Assembly: GCF_020026925.1 (NCBI RefSeq)
Contig: NZ_JAIQDW010000012.1
Coordinates: 1 to 64,000 of the forward strand
Source of the DNA: Flavobacterium hibisci
GTDB taxonomy: Bacteria > Bacteroidota > Bacteroidia > Flavobacteriales > Flavobacteriaceae
Reading direction: 5' to 3'
Length of the DNA: 64,000 nucleotides
Shown: positions 50,701 through 59,900 of the stretch, piece after piece
How positions within the stretch are numbered: position 1 is the first letter of the stretch
Layout of the letters: each line of letters begins with the position of its first letter
Notes under the pieces: generated by a model
What the model saw: the letters and a program-made list of their open reading frames with translations, nothing else
Told to the model about the DNA's origin: nothing
Databases searched by the model: none
Translations under genes and position numbers: made by a program

Positions 50701-53217
50701 TATCTGGAAATAAGTTTGGCTTCGCCTAAAAATATCGATTATTTGCGAATTTATAATCGTAATGATGCCTATGCTTTTAGAGGTCAGAATATGTTATTAG
50801 AGTTATTAGACAATTCCCATAATGTTGTATATGCAAAAACGGTCGATTTGAGAGGGGTTAGCGGTACTAATGTGATAGATGTAAACGTATTGGATGTTAC
50901 ATGGTCAGATGCTGCAACTACGTTAAACAGAACAGGATTAGATTCCGGAAGTTATACTATAAATTATGCAGATGCTGCAGGCTGTTCTGTAAGTATGCCA
51001 ATAAATATAACATCAATAAATAATGCACCTGCTATAACGGCTATTTCTTCACCAGCTTTATTATGCCAAGATGATTCATTGAATCCTACTGTACCAACGG
51101 TTACAAACAATGGTTCGGCAGTTACGGCGTCAGGCTGGGAGATTTCTACAACTTCAGGCGGTAGCACTTATACCGCTTTATCACTTCCTTATACAGTAGC
51201 TTATGCCGACAATGGTAAGAATGTTAGATACTATGCTATTAATGGTTGCGGTAGGACAAATAGTAATATTGTAGCGATAACAGTAAACCAAAAACCTACA
51301 GCTCCAACTGTAGGAATCATAACTCATCTTAATTGTACAACAAATACGGGTAGTGTAGAATTAAGAGATCTGCCAACTGGTGATTGGACAATTAATCAAA
51401 CTGGAGATGCTGCTGCAAGTTATGGCAATACAATTCCTAATACAACAAACAGAACGATTTCAGGTCTTTCAGCTGGTAGTTATACATTCACAGTAACTAA
51501 TTCCGATGGATGTACTTCTCCAGTCAGTACCACGGTTACTATTTTCAATAATTCTAATACTTGGAATGGCAGCAGTTGGAGTAGAGGAGTACCGCCAAAT
51601 GCGACTATGAATGTTGTAATAGCTGCAGTAACTCCAAACTCGCCCTTTACAACAGATTTAGTAGGTTGCGCTTTGACAATTAACTCAGATGTAGTGGCAA
51701 TAGTACCATCAGGAGTTACATTAACTATAACCAATGAAGTAACAGTTAATGGTTCTTTGACATTTGAAAACAATGCCAGTTTAGTACAAATTAATAATGT
51801 TAACAACAATTCTGGTTCTATCATCTACAAGCGCGATTCGCAGCCAATGAAGAATTTCGATTTTACGTATTGGTCATCGCCAGTAGAAGGTCAGACATTA
51901 TACAATCTATCGCCTAACACGCTTTGGGACAAATACCAGTCCTATAGCGGTAGTGGCTGGAAAATCGAGACCTCAACCAATGTTATGCAGCCAGGAATCG
52001 GTTATATCATCAGGGTGCCGAAGCCTTTTGCTTGGCCGGATCCCACTGCGGCCAGCTATGTACAGCCAGTGCAGTTTATAGGTAAGCCAAACAACGGGAA
52101 TATTACCAGCAGCCAGTATCTCCAGACAGGTAAATATTATCTAATAGGGAATCCTTATCCTTCTGCGATTCATGCAGATGATTTTTTAAAGAATTCTCAT
52201 AATGATCCTATTTTAGGAGGGACTATTTATTTCTGGACCCACAATACAGCCATAAAAATTGTAAATTCAAAGCTTGCTTATGTTTCAGATGATTATGCAA
52301 GTTATAACCTGACAGGAGGTGTTGCGTCTGCACCAAGTGATCCTAATCATGCTGTTGGTACACCTGCAGTTGATAACGGCAAGAAACCGACAGGTTTCAT
52401 AGCGGCAGGACAGTCTTTCTTTGTGAAGGCAGAGGGAACTGCAGAAGGCTATGTGGAGTTCAATAACTCCATGCGTTATGGAGGAACCAATAATACCCAA
52501 TTTTTTAAACCGGGCAAAACATCCAAATCAGCCGCAATTGAGAAACACCGCCTTTGGCTGAACCTGACTAATACGGGAGGGGCATTCAAACAAACGCTGA
52601 TTGGATATGTTGACGGAGCGACAAATGGTTATGATACAAATTTTGACGGAATAACTTATGACGGAAACAGCTATATTGATTTTTACAGCATCAGTGAATC
52701 TTCTAACCTGACCATTCAGGGACGTGCACTGCCATTCAGTGATTCAGATGTTGTGCCTTTGGGCTATCGTTCGACAATTGCGGGAGATTTTACTATAGCA
52801 ATTGACGAGGCTGATGGAAGTCTGTCAACCCAGAGAATTTACCTTGAAGACAAGGATACCGGTACAATAAACGAACTGACGGCGAAAAATTATACTTTTA
52901 CAACCAAGGCAGGTACCTTCAAGAACCGATTTGTGCTTCGTTACAAGAACGCAACATTAGGAACCGGAGATTTTGAAACAGAGAATGATGCTGTGTGGGT
53001 TGTGGCTCAAAATAAAACCATTACAGTAAATTCGGTTAAGGAAAACATTGATAAGGTATTTATTTATGATGTTTCAGGAAAAGAATTGTATAGTAAAGAT
53101 AGGGTTAGCAATCTTCAGTTGGTTCTTCAGAACCAGCCATTCGCACAACAGGTTTTACTGGTAAAAGTAGTGCTGGAGAATGGTTGCCAGACAACTAAAA
53201 AAGTGATCTTTAAATAA
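47791..53217 (+). CDS. Large secreted protein with PKD-like repeats, discoidin-like domain and T9SS C-module
   Basis: The 1,808-residue protein has a long n-region before its signal-peptide helix (LCFVFFVFQLGYGQS, ending near residue 50). Next are a jelly-roll-like carbohydrate-binding-type domain (about 50-250: GGEFNSSADGSNWTLPE, DDWLIDDVKL), Ig-like segments, four PKD-like repeats of 84-90 residues (about 440-787), an F5/8 type C (discoidin)-like domain (about 890-1025: AWLQVAEINAFEIF, NIDYLRIYNRND), and the shared C part: rung region (NTWNGSSWSRG, about 1256), M1 (from IIYKRDSQPMKNF, about 1344) and M2 to KKVIFK. Its M1 is nearly identical at DNA level to that of the next gene. Surface binding of glycans or matrix is likely; no enzyme domain is visible. 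Confidence 0.85.
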   Translation: MIKKLQILIGLFFSKQNHNIPEIITTNLFGNTAKWLCFVFFVFQLGYGQSGCNVVKGGEFNSSADGSNWTLPESSNTGWFRYGNEAYIDVNSTSNISLKQNVTGLLGSSLTLTFKIKGQNADRLNCNTNATINIKLGGITYMTIVNPSFNTTNAGYAVITTDNITTPVTGTSYIASGFPIAVGRDSATKPGMPESSLGQGTITLTIPSWAGGVTADLEFVASSSTSSAGTGNCNTTTGGDDWLIDDVKLTASDPTDYMMTGVNSCAGTNTAMGLNNSQVGVNYQLKRNGTTNVGTAVAGTGTNISFGTQSTAGTYTVMAVVGTTECKVMSGSVVINPTPTLTGAARSGTACLGTGNLINLTGLLPNSTSTISYTIANIAQTPITGVVANGSGAGSFTSTALTVLNSGQTLRITGVTTTSVTPNCTANFTTITTTLSVSTVPAVISAGSNQVQCNNATFTLAGTAAPIGTSGLWSVVSGTATITTPSSNTSGVTGVPAGSSATLRWTITNGSTCTARDEVVLTNYATPTVSNAGLDISNCNSASFTLAGNSPTIGTGVWSVVSGTATITTPTSNTSAVTGITAGNSATLRWTITNGACTSTDDVVLTNYATATVASAGADQTNSATCGLTSVTLNGNNPTDGTGAWSIVSGTGGTIASPSTRNSTFSGTAGSTYTLRWTITNGVCSSADDVVITFNQSPTVSNAGPDQTGIATCGLTSVTLAGNAPTVGTGVWSIVSGTGGTIANPSSPTSTFTGTAGSTYTLRWTISNSPCTSSTDDVVITFNVIPATPTGSEFQTFCAAGSPTVANLTATGTAIKWYDALIGGNQLTAATPLINGNHYYASQTSGCESTTRLDVTVMLNATPVITPNKVDETCSSSNNGTISPTFSGGLANVRYIRLTQKFDNPDAWLQVAEINAFEIFTGQNVALSSNGASATASSVYLNNAASFGPALAIDGNNGNMYHSNTPNRNEYLEISLASPKNIDYLRIYNRNDAYAFRGQNMLLELLDNSHNVVYAKTVDLRGVSGTNVIDVNVLDVTWSDAATTLNRTGLDSGSYTINYADAAGCSVSMPINITSINNAPAITAISSPALLCQDDSLNPTVPTVTNNGSAVTASGWEISTTSGGSTYTALSLPYTVAYADNGKNVRYYAINGCGRTNSNIVAITVNQKPTAPTVGIITHLNCTTNTGSVELRDLPTGDWTINQTGDAAASYGNTIPNTTNRTISGLSAGSYTFTVTNSDGCTSPVSTTVTIFNNSNTWNGSSWSRGVPPNATMNVVIAAVTPNSPFTTDLVGCALTINSDVVAIVPSGVTLTITNEVTVNGSLTFENNASLVQINNVNNNSGSIIYKRDSQPMKNFDFTYWSSPVEGQTLYNLSPNTLWDKYQSYSGSGWKIETSTNVMQPGIGYIIRVPKPFAWPDPTAASYVQPVQFIGKPNNGNITSSQYLQTGKYYLIGNPYPSAIHADDFLKNSHNDPILGGTIYFWTHNTAIKIVNSKLAYVSDDYASYNLTGGVASAPSDPNHAVGTPAVDNGKKPTGFIAAGQSFFVKAEGTAEGYVEFNNSMRYGGTNNTQFFKPGKTSKSAAIEKHRLWLNLTNTGGAFKQTLIGYVDGATNGYDTNFDGITYDGNSYIDFYSISESSNLTIQGRALPFSDSDVVPLGYRSTIAGDFTIAIDEADGSLSTQRIYLEDKDTGTINELTAKNYTFTTKAGTFKNRFVLRYKNATLGTGDFETENDAVWVVAQNKTITVNSVKENIDKVFIYDVSGKELYSKDRVSNLQLVLQNQPFAQQVLLVKVVLENGCQTTKKVIFK
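49105..50150 (+). repeat. Four tandem PKD-like repeat units
   Basis: Four units of about 250-270 bases each encode a ...SAG or SNAG... start, G.WS.VSGT core and TLRWTI.N near the end. Units 1-2 (TATITTP.SNTS) and 3-4 (GTGGTIA.PS) form two related pairs, which suggests duplication of single units and then of pairs. They differ in sequence from the 264-bp repeats of the first surface gene. Confidence 0.8.
51826..52481 (+). repeat. M1 conversion tract, copy 1
   Basis: About 656 bases match 55394-56049 at constant offset 3568; by eye I count about four differences. Identity begins abruptly at TACAAGCGCGATTCG and fades at the M1/M2 border. The flanking coding sequence on both sides is clearly less similar. 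Confidence 0.85.
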
Positions 53218-53236
53218 AACTACAAACCATAAAACA

Positions 53237-53270
53237 AAAAAATCCGATAGCGTAAGTTGTCGGATTTTTT
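53237..53270 (+). terminator. Terminator of the 47.8 kb gene
   Basis: AAAAAATCCGA and TCGGATTTTTT form a perfect 11-bp stem around a 12-base loop. The sequence from the stop codon to here is nearly the same as that after the 30.9 kb gene. Confidence 0.85.
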
Positions 53271-53617
53271 TGTTTTAATATCATATTAACCATTTTTAAT
53301 TTTGAAAAACCTTTATGGTTAAAAGTGAATGATTTAATAGAATTGAACATATTTTCATGTAGCTTTTTACTTATATAATTTTTTACTTATAAAGTACACT
53401 GGTTCTACATCGGGTTTATATGCCTTTAATCGAGTTTGTCTGGTTTCAATTAAAATAAGTGGCACAAAGGATTATTTTTGTGTCTTATATGCTTCTTAGT
53501 GTGGATTTTAAAACATAATTTTCAATTATTTTAAATATCAGGTTATTGAAAACTATCAGGGAAATACATACAAGAAGTATTTCTATAAGACTAATTTAAT
53601 CTTTATAAGCCTATACA
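53271..53617 (+). other. AT-rich leader without gene
   Basis: About 350 bases between the terminator and the next surface gene. I see no ORF, repeat or clear promoter box; a GTTTATATGCCTTTAATCG stretch near 53415 stands out only weakly. Confidence 0.4.
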
Positions 53618-56600
53618 ATGATTAGAAAATCACTTTCGATGAAACGTTCTTTATTTTTAAAAATTGTTGTTTTATTTTTTTTACTCATTACTTCCAAAAC
53701 TTTAAGTCAAAGTTCGGTAACAAGAATATATACCGATTGGAATACTTATTTCACATCTAATTCTGCTACTAGTGTAGTGGCAAATCAGCCTAATACTGAA
53801 AATAATTTGCTTGCCTTTGACTGGCAGGGAAAAACGTATGCTACAGGCGCTAATAATGCTGTTTTGACTGCTAATTCTGTTAAATTTGTGAATAGTCGTT
53901 TCAGAGCTTTAAAAATACAATCTTTGCCATATGACGCGTCCAGCTACTATTTGCAAGGTTCTAATATTGATGGCTCTTTAACGAATAGGATATTAACTCC
54001 TGCTCTTGGAGGAGCTTTATCAACGCCTGCCGAATTAGCGTATAGACTTACAGACGGTATTAATGGATTGGCTTTGGGTACAGGGATTGCAAATATAAAA
54101 GCAAATACTTTGGCTGAATTCAAAATAGGTACAAATAATATACAAATCGGGATAATCGGGGATGGTATTCCTGATATTATTGTCAGTCAGGTTGCTCAGC
54201 CAAATTCAGTAGTTGACAAATTCAGTTTTGTTAATGCAGCAGGAGTTGTTATTGGTAATTCTGTTAATGTAGATTTTACTTCTAGTTCTATTCCGGCTGT
54301 TGGAACTTACAGACTGGATTTATTTAATACTAATAACGGTACTCCAGCCGCTGGTTTTAGTGCAAATGATACCCGTGATATTCGTCTGCTGGCCTTTGAT
54401 TTAAGTGCATTTGGGATTACAGATGCAACTTCCTCGCAGATAGACCGCTTTGTGGTTAATTTTTCAGGAAGTTCTGATTGCGCATTTATTGCTTTTAATA
54501 CCAATTCATTAAAATTAGCCACCTTAGCTTTAGTAAAAAAAGCGACATTATTGGGATGCGGAGTAGGAGGTAAAATTAGATATACTTTTGAAGTTACGAA
54601 TACAGGAGACGTTCCATTAACAAATGTAGTAGTGACTGATCCTATGATTGGTACAATATCAGGTTCTCCTATAGCTTCCTTAGCTGCTGGGGCAACGACA
54701 ACTTTAACCGCAGATTATACTATTACAGCGGCTGATGTAGCCTTAGGAAGAGTGATCAACTCTGCAAAAGTTACAGCTTTAGATCCTTCATCCAACACGG
54801 TTGAAGATATTTCAGGTAATTCTATCGGAGATGATATCCAAACCGTAACTAATTTATTGACACCTCCAACGATAGGAACAATAAAAAACATAACTTGTAA
54901 TTCATTGGGAACTATTGCTTTAAGCAGTTTGCCTTCAGGAGCATGGACTCTTGAAATAAATTCAGGAAGCGGCACGGTAAATACTTCCGGTTCCGGATCT
55001 ACAACGACTGTCACTGGTTTAGCAGTTGGAACCTATACTTTTAGGATAACGGATAATAGCAGTGGCTGTAAATCACCTTTAACAGCTCCAGCTTCAATTA
55101 TTAGTCAGACAACGAATACCTGGAACGGAACCGCATGGTCAACAGGATCCGTACCCACTTTAGATCAAAATATTGTTTTTACAGGAAACTATCCTCCTGC
55201 TGTAGATCCTAATGTTGATTTATATGGCTGTAGTTGCAGGGTTTCGGGAAGTTCAACAAAAGTTACTATAAAAACAGGACGTACTTTAACTATAACAAAC
55301 GCGGTGACAGTTGATACAGATGAAAATTTGATCTTTGAGAATAACGCGAGTTTAGTTCAATTAACCAATGCTGTAAATTCAGGTAAAATCATTTACAAGC
55401 GCGATTCGCAGCCAATGAAGAATTTCGATTTTACGTATTGGTCATCGCCAGTAGAAGGTCAGACATTATACAATCTATCGCCTAACACGCTTTGGGACAA
55501 ATACCAGTCCTATAGCGGTAGTGGCTGGAAAATCGAGACCTCAACCAATGTTATGCAGCCAGGAATCGGTTATATCATCAGGGTTCCAAAGCCTTTTGCA
55601 TGGCCGGATCCCACTGCGGCCAGCTATGTACAGCCAGTGCAGTTTATAGGTAAGCCAAACAACGGGAATATTACCAGCAGCCAGTATCTCCAGACAGGTA
55701 AATATTATCTAATAGGGAATCCTTATCCTTCTGCGATTCATGCAGATGATTTTTTAAAGAATTCTCATAATGATCCTATTTTAGGAGGGACTATTTATTT
55801 CTGGACCCACAATACAGCCATAAAAATTGTAAATTCAAAGCTTGCTTATGTTTCAGATGATTATGCAAGTTATAACCTGACAGGAGGTGTTGCGTCTGCA
55901 CCAAGTGATCCTAATCATGCTGTTGGTACACCTGCTGTTGATAACGGCAAGAAACCGACAGGTTTCATAGCGGCAGGACAGTCTTTCTTTGTGAAGGCAG
56001 AGGGAACTGCAGAAGGCTATGTGGAGTTCAATAACTCCATGCGTTATGGTGGAACCAATAATACCCAATTTTTTAAACCGGGTAAAACATCCAAATCAGC
56101 CGGAATTGAGAAACACCGCTTGTGGCTGAATCTTACCAATACAGGAGGAGCATTCAAACAGACTCTTATCGGATATGTTGAAGGTGCTACAAACAGTTAT
56201 GATACAAGCTTTGACGGAATAAGTTATGACGGCAACAGTTATATTGATTTTTATAGCATCAGTGAATCTTCTAACCTGACCATTCAGGGACGTGCACTGC
56301 CATTCAGTGATTCAGATGTTGTTCCTTTGGGCTATCGTTCAACAATTGCAGGTGATTTTACTATAGCAATTGATGAGGCTGATGGAAGTCTGGCAAACCA
56401 GAAAATTTATCTTGAAGACACACAGACCGGTACAATAAACGAATTGACGGCTAAAAACTATACTTTTACGACAAAGGCAGGTACATTCAAGAATCGATTT
56501 GTGCTGCGATACAAAAATACTACATTAGGGACAGGTGATTTTGAAACAGAGAATGATGCTGTATGGGTTGTGTCTCAAAACAAAACCATTACAGTAAACT

Positions 56601-56785
56601 CGACTAAGGAAAACATTGATAAGGTATTTATTTATGATATTACCGGCAAGCAATTGTACAGCAAAGATACTACAGGCAGTCTTGATCTGATTATGCAGAA
56701 TCTGCCTTTCGCCGAGCAGGTTGTACTGGTAAAAGTAATTCTGGAGAATGGTTATCAGACCACCAAAAAAGTGATTTTTAAATAG
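53618..56785 (+). CDS. Secreted protein with DUF11-like domain and T9SS C-module
   Basis: The 1,055-residue protein starts MIRKSLSMKRSLFLK; the second ATG (53639) gives a tighter signal peptide and may be the true start. Residues about 25-300 form an unrecognised domain (TDWNTYFTSNSATS, DGIPDIIVSQVAQPN, SSQIDRFVVNFSGSSDC). A DUF11-like Ig fold follows (about 305-405: RYTFEVTNTGDVPLTNVVVT, ADYTITAADVALGRV), then an Ig-like linker and the shared C part from about 500 (NTWNGTAWSTGSVP), M1 and M2 ending KKVIFK. DUF11 domains are common stalk elements in surface proteins. Its M1 DNA is nearly identical to that of the preceding gene, while M2 is more diverged. Confidence 0.85.
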   Translation: MIRKSLSMKRSLFLKIVVLFFLLITSKTLSQSSVTRIYTDWNTYFTSNSATSVVANQPNTENNLLAFDWQGKTYATGANNAVLTANSVKFVNSRFRALKIQSLPYDASSYYLQGSNIDGSLTNRILTPALGGALSTPAELAYRLTDGINGLALGTGIANIKANTLAEFKIGTNNIQIGIIGDGIPDIIVSQVAQPNSVVDKFSFVNAAGVVIGNSVNVDFTSSSIPAVGTYRLDLFNTNNGTPAAGFSANDTRDIRLLAFDLSAFGITDATSSQIDRFVVNFSGSSDCAFIAFNTNSLKLATLALVKKATLLGCGVGGKIRYTFEVTNTGDVPLTNVVVTDPMIGTISGSPIASLAAGATTTLTADYTITAADVALGRVINSAKVTALDPSSNTVEDISGNSIGDDIQTVTNLLTPPTIGTIKNITCNSLGTIALSSLPSGAWTLEINSGSGTVNTSGSGSTTTVTGLAVGTYTFRITDNSSGCKSPLTAPASIISQTTNTWNGTAWSTGSVPTLDQNIVFTGNYPPAVDPNVDLYGCSCRVSGSSTKVTIKTGRTLTITNAVTVDTDENLIFENNASLVQLTNAVNSGKIIYKRDSQPMKNFDFTYWSSPVEGQTLYNLSPNTLWDKYQSYSGSGWKIETSTNVMQPGIGYIIRVPKPFAWPDPTAASYVQPVQFIGKPNNGNITSSQYLQTGKYYLIGNPYPSAIHADDFLKNSHNDPILGGTIYFWTHNTAIKIVNSKLAYVSDDYASYNLTGGVASAPSDPNHAVGTPAVDNGKKPTGFIAAGQSFFVKAEGTAEGYVEFNNSMRYGGTNNTQFFKPGKTSKSAGIEKHRLWLNLTNTGGAFKQTLIGYVEGATNSYDTSFDGISYDGNSYIDFYSISESSNLTIQGRALPFSDSDVVPLGYRSTIAGDFTIAIDEADGSLANQKIYLEDTQTGTINELTAKNYTFTTKAGTFKNRFVLRYKNTTLGTGDFETENDAVWVVSQNKTITVNSTKENIDKVFIYDITGKQLYSKDTTGSLDLIMQNLPFAEQVVLVKVILENGYQTTKKVIFK
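55394..56049 (+). repeat. M1 conversion tract, copy 2
   Basis: Partner of 51826-52481 at constant offset 3568, with about four differences seen by eye (two near GGGTTCCAAAG, one in TTTTGCATGG and one in CCTGCTGTTG). It covers M1 from IIYKRDSQ to the end of NNSMRYG. Confidence 0.85.
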
Positions 56786-56810
56786 AAAAAAGCACAATAA
56801 CACTAATTAA

Positions 56811-56840
56811 AACACCCGATAGCGCAAGTTATCGGGTGTT
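56811..56840 (+). terminator. Terminator of the DUF11-type gene
   Basis: AACACCCGATA and TATCGGGTGTT form a perfect 11-bp stem with an 8-base loop, followed by TTTTGTTT. It begins 26 bases after the stop codon. Confidence 0.85.
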
Positions 56841-56980
56841 TTTGTTTAAAAATATTATTTTTTTATAGTTTTTAAAATCACTAAATGTTGGTATTGTAAC
56901 AGGTGAGCGATAATTATAAATTGCATGTAAATTCTTATTAATTGTATTTATCTAATCTTTATAACCCAACTCCTAATATC

Positions 56981-59900
56981 TTGAAATCAAAATTACATTA
57001 CTTATTAATAATTCTTTTTAGTTTATTGTCTATTTCAAATAATGCCCAACAAGGAAAACCAGACACTAGTTTTAATACTTATGATGATGGTTTTAATGGT
57101 GATGGTTTTAATAATGCAGTCAGAACCTTGTCAATTCAAACTGATGGGAATTTAATTGTAGGAGGTGAATTTTTGAGTTTTAACGGAAAACCACTTTCTT
57201 ATTTGACCCGACTCAAAAAAGATGGAACTATAGATGAAGAATTTGATACAGGTTCAGGTTTTAATGGAAAAGTATATTCGTCTTGCATACAGAATGATGG
57301 CAAAATTATTATTGGAGGAAATTTTACCAGTTATGACGGAGTTGCTGCAGGCAGATTAATCCGTTTAAATGCTGATGGCTCGCATGATAGTACTTTTAAT
57401 ACTTCTATAGCAGCAGGTACGGGCATTATATATCAAATTGCCCGGCAATCAGATGGAAAAATTATAATTGTCGGAAGCTTTACAAAGTATGATGGAATTA
57501 CTGTAAACAGGATAGCCAGGATTTTACCTGATGGAAATTTAGATGCCACTTTTTTAACTGGTTCCGGTGCTCCTTCAAATATAAATTGTGTTCAGGTTCA
57601 GCCTGACGGAAAAATTATTCTGTCAGGAAATTTTATAAAATTTAATGGTATCGATGTCAATAGAATAGTTCGCTTAAATTCAGATGGTAGTATTGATATG
57701 GGTTTTAATGTTGGAACTGCTTTTAATGATGAAATCCATGCAATGTCCTTACAATCAGATGGAAAAATTATACTGGGAGGTGAATTTACAGATTATAACG
57801 GAATTGCTGCTAACAGGATTATTCGGCTGAATTCAGATGGATCAATCGATTCTGGTTTTCTTTCAGGAACAGGTTTCAATAACGGTACTGTAAACGCTAT
57901 AAAAACAGATCTGTCAGGAAATATTATGCTCGGAGGTTCTTTTACAGCTTTATATAATGGAATTGAAGTAAACAGATTAATACTTTTAAATCCAGACGGG
58001 ATAATTAAAACGGACTTCAATGCAGAAGGCGGACCTGGCTCAGCATCAGTATTTAGTTTAGAAAATTCAGATGATGGAAGTTGGTACATTGGCGGGTCAT
58101 TTTCAGTATTTGATTCTTTAAATCAGGGAAAACTGGCTAAAACAGATGCTAGTGGAATTCACGATATTAGTTATCTGTCGGCGGGAGTCGGATTTGATAA
58201 TTCGGTTTCAAAAGTATTACCATTGCCTGATAATACTACAATGGTTTTTGGTAATTTCTCAAATTTTAACGGAGTTGCGTGTTCAAAAATTGCGCGTATT
58301 TTGCCAGAGGGAGATTTAGATAATACATTTAATTCAGCACAATCAGGAGCTAATAATGGTATCAAAACGGCAGCCTGGCAACTCGATGGAAAAATGATTA
58401 TAGCTGGAAGTTTTACGACTTACAACAATACAGTCTGCAATCGCATTGCCCGAATCTTACCTGATGGAAGCTTAGATAACAGTTTTGTTTCCGGAAGTGG
58501 TTTTAATGGTCAGGTATATTCAGTAACGATTCAATCAGATGGGAAAATATTAGCAGCAGGTAATTTCACGAAATATAATGGTGTTACGTTTGGTCGCATA
58601 GTGCGCCTAATGCAGGACGGTACAATTGATGGTACTTTTAATGCTGCTGTAGGTGCAAATGGAATCGTAGATGCTATGATAGTCCAGCCAGACGGAAAAA
58701 TTATATTAGGAGGAAGATTTGATACATTCGACGGCATAGTATATTCGAAGTTAGTACGGTTAAATGCGGACGGAAGTATAGATAGCAGTTTTTCTACAGG
58801 TACTGGGTTTGACAAAAATGTATATGCACTTGATTTGCAATCTGATGGGAAAATTATTGTGGGTGGTTCTTTTTTAAATTATAATGGAGTTTCAAAAAAA
58901 CGAATTTTAAGACTTAATTCAGATGGTACTTTAGATATGGCTTTTAATTCCGGAACCGGTTTTAGTAACGGTGACGTACGAAGTATTTTAGTACAGCCCG
59001 ATAACAGGATTTTGATTGGAGGAACATTTTCAGGAAATTATAACGGAACAGCTTCTTTACGATTATTACGGTTATCTTCTAATGGTGTTTTTGATTCCTC
59101 ATTTTCAGTGGGTTTAAATGGGGCTTTATATACTATGGGTTTTACATCTGATTATAAACTGATTATCGGGGGGAATTTTAACTCGGTATCAGGAATGGCA
59201 AAACATAGAATTGCCCGTTTGAAGTTATGTACTAATAGCTCAAAATGGAATGGCACGAATTGGTCAAATGGATTTCCTTCATTCGAAAAAGAATTAACTT
59301 TTGAAGATGATCATTTGTTTTCTTCTTCAACAAATGCATGTAGTTGTAATATAAAATCTGGTAAGACAGTGACAATTTCAGCAGGAAAAACTTTGGGATT
59401 AAACTTTGATTATTCGGGATCCGGAATTTTGACTTTAGAAGATACAGCAGCTTTATATCAATCTGATGATGAAATAGTAAATACAGGTATTATTTATCTT
59501 AAACGCAAAACTACACCCATTCGAAAATTTGATTATACTTATTGGTCTTCACCGGTTGAAAACCATAAACTAATCGATGTTTCTCCAAATACATTATTAG
59601 ATAAATTTTTCTCTTTTGATTTTAATGCAAATAATTGGAAAGAGGAAAATCCATCAGGAAATATGGAATTAGGGAAAGGTTATATTATTCGTGGGCCACA
59701 GGATTTCTCAGTTACGGTTCCGGAAAAATATGAGGCAACTTTTAAAGGAATACCAGTTAACGGAAAAGTAAAAATAAATGTTGGCAATACAGATAGTTTC
59801 AATTTAATTGGAAACCCATATCCCTCAGCTCTTGATGCGGATATATTTTTAAAAGACAACAAAGATGTTATCAAAGGAACTCTTTATTTCTGGACCCATA

